From positions 1-6,082 of the forward strand of contig JAUXGS010000062.1 of assembly GCA_030621945.1 (NCBI GenBank): a DNA stretch of 6,082 nucleotides. The letters are read 5' to 3'. The stretch comes from Methanosarcinales archaeon. GTDB lineage: Archaea > Halobacteriota > Syntropharchaeia > Alkanophagales > Methanospirareceae. Position numbers and translations under genes: made by a program. Shown in pieces: positions 1 through 5,394 of this stretch (positions are counted from its first letter, which is position 1; the number at the start of each line of letters is the position of its first letter). The notes beneath the pieces are model-generated. The model made no database searches and was not told the DNA's origin. It worked only from the letters and a program-made list of their open reading frames with translations.

Positions 1-778
1 AGGTCTCGTTATCCGAACGCACCGCTTCTGTAATCTTTTTTAATGTGATGTTCGCTGCAGGGATTATATCACTTGCATTATTCTCAATTCCAGCAATGTA
101 ATCCCTATTGTCCCCGTTCAGCACATATCCGAACGGGATGAAACCAACCGAATCTGGTTCTTCTTTAATCGTTTCCAGCATCAACTCAAAACTGTCCGTA
201 ACATTTTCGTTTTTTGTTTCGTTTATTTTGTTTTCATTCATGTATTCACAGAACCTCTCCTCACACCCCGTCTCCCCTTCGTAATGATACCCGGTCCAAG
301 TGCCATTCGTGCAGTTGTATATTTCCCATAGTCCGTCTCTCGTGAAGTCCTGCCGAGAAGATGAAATAACCACAATTGCCGCGTTTCCTATCTGATAAGG
401 TTCAAGCGCGGGATATTTTTTGAGTTCCGTGAGTGTTAAATCCCGGTCGGCAGCCGCAATATCTGCCCATCGCCCTCCCACCGCGATGATACCTGCATCC
501 GTATCATAGCCTTCTATCTTTATCTTCACGCCACGATTTATCTCGCCATATCTCGCTTTCAACGCATCCGTAGCGGGTTTCGCAATGTCGGTCCCGGTTA
601 CATCTATCTTTATCGCCGCCGCTTCACCCACGTCTTTCGCGTCCACCTCTGCGGTATCTCTTCCGAAATCACTTACCATCACCGCGATAAAACTGGACGC
701 ACTCGCCACCACAACAACCAACAGCAATGTTGCAACTATCGGCGATACCCCACTTGTATCTTCTATTATAGAATTCAT
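1..778 (-). CDS. Archaeal type IV pilin N-terminus fused to PstS-like solute-binding domain (3'-truncated by window edge)
   Basis: I translated this frame by hand from the ATG at 778; it stays open to the window edge, giving 259 codons with the C-terminus missing. Residues 1-38 are a class III (prepilin) signal: a short polar leader, then GVSPIVATLLL and a hydrophobic helix to about residue 35. Cleavage by an archaeal prepilin peptidase is predicted after Gly10, leaving a VSPI start typical of archaeal pilins. From about residue 56 the protein reads like the PstS/COG0226 phosphate-type binding family: IKIDVTGTDIAKPATDALKA, then VKIKIEGYDTDAG, ADIAAADRDLTLTEL, NAAIVVIS, a GLWEIYNCTNGTW segment matching the family's L..IF.G...W motif, and SVGFIPFGYVL matching the family's IGYV.LGYV. 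The protein would be anchored in the membrane or assembled in a pilus, with the binding domain outside. The ligand is unknown; the loop expected to carry Arg and Ser-Gly-Thr for phosphate is altered around residues 164-173. No Shine-Dalgarno site is visible. It could instead be a simply membrane-anchored ABC-transporter binding protein, but no permease or ABC ATPase gene is visible. Confidence 0.85.
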   Translation of the reverse strand, partial: MNSIIEDTSGVSPIVATLLLVVVVASASSFIAVMVSDFGRDTAEVDAKDVGEAAAIKIDVTGTDIAKPATDALKARYGEINRGVKIKIEGYDTDAGIIAVGGRWADIAAADRDLTLTELKKYPALEPYQIGNAAIVVISSSRQDFTRDGLWEIYNCTNGTWTGYHYEGETGCEERFCEYMNENKINETKNENVTDSFELMLETIKEEPDSVGFIPFGYVLNGDNRDYIAGIENNASDIIPAANITLKKITEAVRSDNET

Positions 779-800
779 AAATCTTACTTTGGTCCATGTC

Positions 801-830
801 TTTATATGGCTTTTAGATGTAAAATATATA
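801..830 (-). promoter_or_regulatory. Promoter of the pilin-SBP gene (two AT-rich TATA-like elements)
   Basis: Reading the minus strand, a TATATATTTTAC element occupies 830-819 and a CCATATAAA box occupies 809-801. The inner box is centred about 26 bases upstream of the ATG at 778. That is the distance expected for a leaderless archaeal transcript and agrees with the absence of a Shine-Dalgarno site. The outer element could be the true TATA box with a leader of about 20-25 bases, or an upstream regulatory site. The same outer element sits before the secretion ATPase gene with identical spacing. Confidence 0.5.
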
Positions 831-863
831 TAACATATAGAAAATAATGACTATTTATAAAGC
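821..863 (+). promoter_or_regulatory. Promoter region for the AAA+ gene (divergent from the pilin-SBP gene)
   Basis: Two TATA-like stretches face the plus-strand gene: AAAATATATATAA at 821-833 and ATTTATAAAG at 853-862. If the second were used, transcription would start near 883 and the Shine-Dalgarno site at 871-875 would not be in the mRNA. The presence of that site therefore favours the first, giving a leader of roughly 30 bases. The first stretch is also part of the promoter reading the other way, so the 108-bp gap probably works as a bidirectional promoter. Confidence 0.4.
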
Positions 864-870
864 GGTTATA

Positions 871-875
871 AGGAG
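871..875 (+). promoter_or_regulatory. Shine-Dalgarno site of the AAA+ gene
   Basis: AGGAG (AAGGAG from 870) lies 11 bases before the ATG at 887. A closer ATG at 880 is in another frame and meets a stop after about 19 codons, so 887 is the start. The spacing is slightly long but acceptable. Confidence 0.6.
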
Positions 876-886
876 CGAAATGAACG

Positions 887-1630
887 ATGACGGATTATCG
901 GCTTTTTGGTTTATGGAAAAACCCTTTCACTCTTCATAGTCTCGATGCGCATCTCGAAAGAAATGTTGACATAAAACTGGCGGCTGCCCTTGATGAGATA
1001 AAGAGCGGGAAAAGAGAGAAGGCAGTCATATCGCTCTGCGGTTTTGACGGATATGGGAAGACGGAGACGCTTCGGATACTGGAAGCAAATGCGAACAGAG
1101 GCGGAATCAATGCCTTATTTTTGGATGCCTGCAACATCACTACCACCATGGCTGGAATTGTAAAAAGACCCTTTTTGAAACAGAAAAAGGATGCAAACAT
1201 AGAAAAAGCCATAGTATCTGCTATGAACAAACATAAACCGTCTGTTCTGCTATTTGACAACTTGCATGACTCGGAACTTGTAACTCCACTAAGCTCCGTT
1301 GCTACTTCCGTAGTAAACTCCATCTTTGATAAACTCGACTCTGGCATGATCGTGTTCAGTTGTAGTGAATCGCACGCTCCAGATATTCCTGTGGTTGAGT
1401 TACCGCCACTGACCGATGAAGAAGCCATCCTGATTGTCGGGCAGCGTCTCGCTTTATTGCGCTATTCTCAAAACATTGACCCACTTTATCCGTTCTCACG
1501 CAGTTTTATACGTGAGTTAAACAGAGCAGTAGGCGGAAATCCTGGCATTCTCCTCGAACGGTTGGATGATATATTGAAAGAAGCCGCGGAGAAGAAGATA
1601 CCTTGTATCGCGGATCTAAAAAACCCATAA
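887..1630 (+). CDS. Small AAA+/STAND-like P-loop ATPase (ExeA/Orc1-type core), degenerate catalytic motifs
   Basis: The 247-residue protein starts FGLWKNPF (residues 7-14), similar to the FGL..NPF opening of ExeA/GspA and Orc1-like AAA+ ATPases. A full Walker A motif GFDGYGKT is at 52-59. The Walker B strand VLLFDN ends at Asp124-Asn125, so the usual catalytic Glu (DE) or second Asp (DD) is Asn; the following LHD resembles the DDLHWAD block of AAA_16/STAND proteins. IVFSCSES (155-162) fits the sensor 1 strand. PLTDEEAILIVGQRL (174-188) and AVGGNPGILLERLDDIL (214-230) match the lid region, but the sensor 2 Arg normally after GGNP is Gly220. The protein ends after the lid, with no winged-helix DNA-binding domain, no transmembrane segment and no peptidoglycan-binding domain. 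It probably binds ATP as a soluble switch or scaffold, perhaps serving the neighbouring pilus machinery; this role is inferred only from position. It is the only plus-strand gene, transcribed divergently from the pilin-SBP gene and convergently with the T2SF operon. Confidence 0.8.
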   Translation: MTDYRLFGLWKNPFTLHSLDAHLERNVDIKLAAALDEIKSGKREKAVISLCGFDGYGKTETLRILEANANRGGINALFLDACNITTTMAGIVKRPFLKQKKDANIEKAIVSAMNKHKPSVLLFDNLHDSELVTPLSSVATSVVNSIFDKLDSGMIVFSCSESHAPDIPVVELPPLTDEEAILIVGQRLALLRYSQNIDPLYPFSRSFIRELNRAVGGNPGILLERLDDILKEAAEKKIPCIADLKNP

Positions 1631-1660
1631 GAATTTACAAGATTACCCACACTTTTTGCA
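1616..1660. terminator. Possible T-rich terminators at the convergent junction
   Basis: A run of five T at 1653-1657 follows the plus-strand stop (1628-1630). Six A at 1618-1623 give a T6 run for minus-strand transcripts just inside the end of the opposing gene. Archaeal transcription often ends at T-runs. A small inverted repeat TTGC/GCAA at 1656-1665 is too weak to call a stem on its own. Confidence 0.3.
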
Positions 1661-1673
1661 AGCAAATCTGTGG

Positions 1674-2831
1674 TTACGTAAGGAAGATCAAACATACGAT
1701 TAGACTTACCGTCACAAGAATCACGCTATGTTTTATTCCCTGACGTACATCGCCCTCAGACATTATGCCGCCAATTATCCCACTCGCAAACCCATTTATC
1801 ATCATTACACGGAAGAACGAGGTCTGAAAGTCTATATTCACCGGCGAGATCGCAAAACCCGTTATTGCCCCGGCACCCGCTGCCGCGGTCATACTCTGAA
1901 GTGAGGGCAGTACCGTTTGATAAAGTAGCACGAGCAAACCTACAAGTATGAACTGCGCAACGTATATAACCGTTATATATTCTCTCAGCAATGAGTCTTT
2001 CTCACGTTCAAGCACAAATGTATTCTCCATATCCTTTGAACATTGCAGTATCACATCTCCGATCCCACCGCCTATTCGCGATGCCTGAACCACTAAATAC
2101 GTATATTTCTCGATTAACTCGCTTTTAAGCTGTTTCGCGAGCTCGAACATCCCTTCTTCAAATGTCATCCCCCACTCCAGTTGCTTTGCTAAAAGGTCAA
2201 TGTGCGGCGCAAGTGACTCTATACGCCCATAAACCTCCAGCGTTGTTGAAGATTGCAGTTCTAGCACGCCTGTGACAGGATCGAGCCCACCTCTTAAAAG
2301 CTCCGACAACTCAAATAAAAACCGTGCAAACTCCTGTTCATACTTTATCCTTCTCTTTCTCTGTAGATATACGTAGAATCCATAGGGGGCAAGTGCAATA
2401 AGCGTGGCAATCACGATGATTATATCCAGAGGCGGAATCGTATCCCCGGATTCCGACGCAGTTGGAGTATCTGATTCATTGAGGGGTAACTCCCTCATTC
2501 CATTCCCATTACTATCTACCGTATCTGTGACAGTGAAAATAGCACCAAAAAGGACGATCAAAATAGCTATGACCGAAGAAATGAGTAGAATAATGTATTC
2601 TCTCGGGATGCCACTTTTTCGTTTTACCCGCCTGATAAATTTTGATAATTCTGCCTTATCTTTTGTCTTAGCCGCGCGTGGAGAACCGTTTTTTTGTTTT
2701 GGCTTCGCAACTCTGCCCTTGTTCTTTAACCTCCGGGTTATGCCGCGTACAAAATAATAGATTAAAAAGAGAATGGCTGCGTATATTGCTAAACTGATTG
2801 TCCATCTAATAACCGAATGAAAATCTATCAT
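1674..2831 (-). CDS. FlaJ/TadC-type T2SF membrane platform protein, large paralogue
   Basis: This 385-residue integral membrane protein belongs to the type II secretion F (GspF/FlaJ/TadC) family, the platform that the assembly ATPase turns or pushes. Membrane segments are seen at about 12-28, 79-100, 136-156, 286-305, 338-356 and 367-384. Between the first two is a strongly basic segment (29-77, many Lys/Arg), presumably cytoplasmic. Between the second and third is an acidic Ser/Thr-rich loop (101-135), presumably external. The T2SF core lies at about 165-285, with FARFLFELSELLRGGLDPVTG, an LEWGMTFEEGMFELA block and RIGGGIGDVI. The C-terminal GIIGGIMSEGDVRQGIKHS block is typical of archaeal FlaJ-like proteins. 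I start at the ATG at 2831: it has a strong Shine-Dalgarno site and lies one base after the upstream stop codon. A longer frame from TTG at 2855 would add eight residues and overlap the upstream gene; I consider that start unlikely. It is the last gene of the operon. Confidence 0.9.
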   Translation of the reverse strand: MIDFHSVIRWTISLAIYAAILFLIYYFVRGITRRLKNKGRVAKPKQKNGSPRAAKTKDKAELSKFIRRVKRKSGIPREYIILLISSVIAILIVLFGAIFTVTDTVDSNGNGMRELPLNESDTPTASESGDTIPPLDIIIVIATLIALAPYGFYVYLQRKRRIKYEQEFARFLFELSELLRGGLDPVTGVLELQSSTTLEVYGRIESLAPHIDLLAKQLEWGMTFEEGMFELAKQLKSELIEKYTYLVVQASRIGGGIGDVILQCSKDMENTFVLEREKDSLLREYITVIYVAQFILVGLLVLLYQTVLPSLQSMTAAAGAGAITGFAISPVNIDFQTSFFRVMMINGFASGIIGGIMSEGDVRQGIKHSVILVTVSLIVCLIFLT

Positions 2832-2832
2832 T

Positions 2833-3732
2833 TTAGCCACCTCTCGAAAATGCAAGCATGAGCAGCACGCCGAATATTACATTTGCCATCGGAATAACAA
2901 AATACACGAACATATAAAAGAATACCTCGGCGGAGAACGGTCCTATCTTTCCGCCCATGAGCATACCTCCGAGCACCGCGAACAAAATCCCTATAATCGT
3001 GCTCATCAGAATCAGGGATACATACATCTCGGCATAAAAGGACATAGATAAAGCAAACTCCTTCTGCACCTGCCGTTTCAGATCCATGACCCGCGTGAGC
3101 CGGTCATAAAAATATGTCTCAAGATTGCCACCGGTATGTGCCAGTTTCGTCATGTCTATCAAAAGAGAACGCAGCAGTGCCGAAGGTGTTTTCCTTACTA
3201 GATCCGTCATCGCCGCTATAACGTCCGCACCCTCTATCTCTATCATCCTCTCCAATTTTTTGAACTCATCGGAAAGTTTACCATATCTACCGTTTGCAAT
3301 CTCTTTGAATATCGTAATCGGTGCCGCTCCTGTTGATGCCGTGAAAGACATGTGGCTCAATGCGAAAGGCAATTCACGGTCTATCTCCATTCTTTTGTCC
3401 TGTATCTTTGTTGTCAGAGAGAACGGAACTGCAAACACAGTCACAAGGATTAACGTTGCCAGGATAAAGAATGGCGAGAACATAAGCGCTGTCAGGTCAT
3501 CGAACGCAGGTAAAAGGCTCATTTCCAGATTCAATGCAAGGTTTAATACGAAGAAACTCAAAACGATTACAATAACTGCTATACTCACACCCACAATCCA
3601 CGACGAGATGAACATGCCGGGTGACATGTCCATATCCGCCTGATATAACTTATCAGCCAGCCGTGCACCAACACCGCTTTTATCCAGGTGTTTACCTAAG
3701 ACACGATAACAGAACTTAGCATAAGAGTTCAT
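2833..3732 (-). CDS. FlaJ/TadB-type T2SF membrane platform protein, small paralogue
   Basis: This 299-residue T2SF-family protein has about four membrane segments (42-64, 82-105, 232-258, 268-293). The cytoplasmic T2SF domain lies between the second and third, opening with RELPFALSHMSFTASTGAAP (119-138) and continuing through the conserved KLAHTGGNLETYFYDRL region (196-212). The archaellum uses a single FlaJ; pili and Tad-type systems often have two T2SF proteins, as here. With the larger paralogue downstream it should form the membrane platform for the secretion ATPase encoded just upstream. Its ATG overlaps the ATPase stop in an ATGA arrangement and has no clear Shine-Dalgarno site, so translation is probably coupled to the ATPase. 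The N-terminal 40 residues are cytoplasmic and rather basic. I cannot tell whether the pair forms a heterodimer. Confidence 0.9.
   Translation of the reverse strand: MNSYAKFCYRVLGKHLDKSGVGARLADKLYQADMDMSPGMFISSWIVGVSIAVIVIVLSFFVLNLALNLEMSLLPAFDDLTALMFSPFFILATLILVTVFAVPFSLTTKIQDKRMEIDRELPFALSHMSFTASTGAAPITIFKEIANGRYGKLSDEFKKLERMIEIEGADVIAAMTDLVRKTPSALLRSLLIDMTKLAHTGGNLETYFYDRLTRVMDLKRQVQKEFALSMSFYAEMYVSLILMSTIIGILFAVLGGMLMGGKIGPFSAEVFFYMFVYFVIPMANVIFGVLLMLAFSRGG
2837..2843 (-). promoter_or_regulatory. Shine-Dalgarno site deciding the start of the second T2SF gene
   Basis: On the minus strand GAGGTGG lies five bases before the ATG at 2831 and matches the archaeal anti-Shine-Dalgarno sequence well. 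It sits inside the last codons of the upstream gene. It supports the ATG at 2831 over the TTG at 2855. Confidence 0.7.
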
Positions 3733-5336
3733 TTTTTATGATATCTGCGAATACCTCTTGCTACATCCCTGAAATGTGTGATGTTCTTCTGTCCCATCTC
3801 TTCAATTAGCTTCGTCCTCTCTTCTATCTCTTGCTGTAAATACTCTAACTCGATACCAAACTCCTTTGATACCTTTTCAAGCACATAACTCCGTCCCATG
3901 TACGTAAATTCATCGTCGTACGCATTCCAGTTGAAAATGTTATTCGTTATGAGATGCCCTGATTCAATCCCCAGAATCTCCACCGCTTTTATAATTCTTC
4001 TTATATGCCCTTCCGCACGCAATACTCTTCCGGCAATGAGTACTAGATCCACACCTTCCAGCAGCTTTTTCGGCACGTTCATAGGCGGTGATTCTATCCT
4101 GTTTATCAATTCCGGCATCGTGCCTGCATGGATTGTTCCCATCACCGCATGCCCGACCGAAATCGCTTGAAACATCGTGAACGCCTCGCTTCCTCTCACC
4201 TCGCCCACAATGATGTAATCCGGTCTCTGTCTCAACGCTGCTGTAAGGAGGTCATACAAGCCAATGTCTCCTACTTTACCGGACGTACCGGACGTACCAG
4301 AAATGCCTGAAATGCTGGACTCACGTGCTCGCCCAAATCCGCTCCTCGTCACAGATTGAATCCAGTTATCATGCGGTATGTTAATCTCCGCGGTATCTTC
4401 TACCGATACTATCTTGTCTTCCGGTTTGATGAACAGCGAAATAGCATTAAGAAGAGTTGTCTTGCCTGTTGCCGTACCACCGGAAATAAGCATGGATTTG
4501 CTGTAATCCACCAATAGCCACAGGTATGCCAGTAGATGCGCAGATACACTACCATAGTTTAAAAGGTCAATCGGCGACATCGGCTCTTCTGTGAACTTAC
4601 GTATGGTAAAAGAAGAGCCCTTTTTCGTTACTTCCGTTCCATATGTCAGATTTAACCTGCTGCCGTCCTGAAGCGTAGCATCCGTTATCGGGTCAAGAAC
4701 CGAGATATGATTGCCCGAACTCTGCGCCAGTTTTAGCACAAACCGGTTTAAATCATAGCCTGTTTCAAATTGCACAGTTGTGGGTAGCGATTCAAATAGA
4801 TGATGATACACAAATATGGGTAACTCGGGACCGTTACAACTGATGTCTTCGATATATGGGTCGTGCATCAACAAATCTATCTGTCCGAAACCGATAAAAT
4901 CACGTTTCAGGTAGTACATTATCTTTTCCAGTTGAAAATCATCCACTTCTATCCCGTATGTATCTACAATCTCCCGAACGTTCCTTTCGATGTACCTGCT
5001 TGGTGTTTCTTTGTCTATGTTGCGGTCAACGTTAAAAAGTCTTTTAATCTGCTTTAGTTGCTCTGTCCCGCCATTTTCAAATGTGGGCTCGATTGCATGG
5101 TACATGATTCCACCAACAGCAGCATCATATACGATGTTTGCAAATTGATGCGGTGGCTTCACGGGATAAGTGATGTTTTTTTCACCACCATTGTTGTATT
5201 CTTTTAAAATATCTGAAGCACTCGGAATTTCATAATCCAATTCGAGTGTGGGTTCCACTTCCGTATCCTGGACCGACTGCGGCTCTTGCCGTGGTCTTAG
5301 CTTAAATCCTTTCAAGCCCTGTTTTATTCCGAGCAT
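3729..5336 (-). CDS. Type IV pilus/archaellum-type secretion ATPase (FlaI/TadA/VirB11 family)
   Basis: The 535-residue cytoplasmic ATPase powers pilus or filament assembly. The N-terminal domain (about 110-265) has the family block IGFGQIDLLMHDPYIEDISCNGP (148-170) and the Arg-bearing DGSRLNL (224-230) and FTIRKF (243-248). The C-terminal RecA-like domain carries Walker A GGTATGKTT (286-294), the Asp box SVEDTAEI (311-318), Walker B RQRPDYIIVGEVRG with Glu379, and the His box GTIHAGT (400-406). All catalytic residues are present, so it should hydrolyse ATP. Residues 1-60 are a poorly conserved, probably flexible, lead-in. An unusual Ser/Gly/Thr-rich insertion (about 336-357) lies between the conserved VTRSGFG and the LYDLLTAALRQRPD segment; relatives usually have a short linker there. 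It is encoded partly by 9-base repeats. The gene is first in a tight operon with two T2SF genes. No Shine-Dalgarno site precedes the ATG at 5336. An archaellum role is less likely, since no archaellin or other fla/arl genes are seen. Confidence 0.95.
   Translation of the reverse strand: MLGIKQGLKGFKLRPRQEPQSVQDTEVEPTLELDYEIPSASDILKEYNNGGEKNITYPVKPPHQFANIVYDAAVGGIMYHAIEPTFENGGTEQLKQIKRLFNVDRNIDKETPSRYIERNVREIVDTYGIEVDDFQLEKIMYYLKRDFIGFGQIDLLMHDPYIEDISCNGPELPIFVYHHLFESLPTTVQFETGYDLNRFVLKLAQSSGNHISVLDPITDATLQDGSRLNLTYGTEVTKKGSSFTIRKFTEEPMSPIDLLNYGSVSAHLLAYLWLLVDYSKSMLISGGTATGKTTLLNAISLFIKPEDKIVSVEDTAEINIPHDNWIQSVTRSGFGRARESSISGISGTSGTSGKVGDIGLYDLLTAALRQRPDYIIVGEVRGSEAFTMFQAISVGHAVMGTIHAGTMPELINRIESPPMNVPKKLLEGVDLVLIAGRVLRAEGHIRRIIKAVEILGIESGHLITNNIFNWNAYDDEFTYMGRSYVLEKVSKEFGIELEYLQQEIEERTKLIEEMGQKNITHFRDVARGIRRYHKK
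4281..4316 (-). repeat. Nine-base tandem repeats inside the secretion ATPase gene
   Basis: On the plus strand four consecutive 9-base units read GGACGTACC, GGACGTACC, AGAAATGCC and TGAAATGCT. The first two are identical, and the last two differ from each other at two positions. In the ATPase frame they encode repeating Ser-Gly-Thr/Ile triplets (SISGISGTSGTSG) in a linker next to the Walker B strand. The unit length is a multiple of three, so copy-number change would keep the frame. Confidence 0.8.
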
Positions 5337-5360
5337 TAAAAAATTTAAATCATTGCAATA

Positions 5361-5388
5361 CTTATATCTGAGGTAAGTAAAATATATA
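5361..5388 (-). promoter_or_regulatory. Promoter of the secretion ATPase/T2SF operon
   Basis: In the 58-bp gap between the FlaH-like gene and the ATPase gene, the minus strand carries TATATATTTTAC at 5388-5377 and CAGATATAAG at 5370-5361. The inner box is centred about 28 bases before the ATG at 5336, which would suit a leaderless transcript. The outer element is identical to one before the pilin-SBP gene and at the same distance from the start codon. The operon may therefore have its own promoter even if some transcripts read through from the FlaH-like gene. Confidence 0.5.
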
Positions 5389-5394
5389 GAATAG

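Noticed and set aside
585..833. Plus-strand open frame of 82 codons
   Set aside because: It is antisense to the pilin-SBP gene, whose frame shows clear pilin and binding-protein motifs; the plus-strand product has no recognisable features.
934..1428. Minus-strand open frame of 164 codons opposite the AAA+ gene
   Set aside because: The plus-strand frame has a Shine-Dalgarno site, a Walker A motif and lid motifs; the antisense product is low-complexity Ser/Phe-rich sequence with no motif.
1486..1695. Minus-strand open frame of 69 codons across the convergent junction
   Set aside because: It overlaps the ends of both real genes and shows no motif or start signal.
3125..3643. Plus-strand open frame of 172 codons opposite the first T2SF gene
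   Set aside because: It is the antisense shadow of a well-supported membrane protein and has no family features of its own.
4278..4298. ACC-GGACGT repeats as a protein-binding site or CRISPR-like repeat
   Set aside because: The units are 9 bases, contiguous, without spacers and in frame within the ATPase gene; a coding linker explains them.
3729..5336. Archaellum (fla/arl) operon
   Set aside because: There are two T2SF genes rather than one, and no archaellins or accessory arl genes; a pilus-type system fits better.
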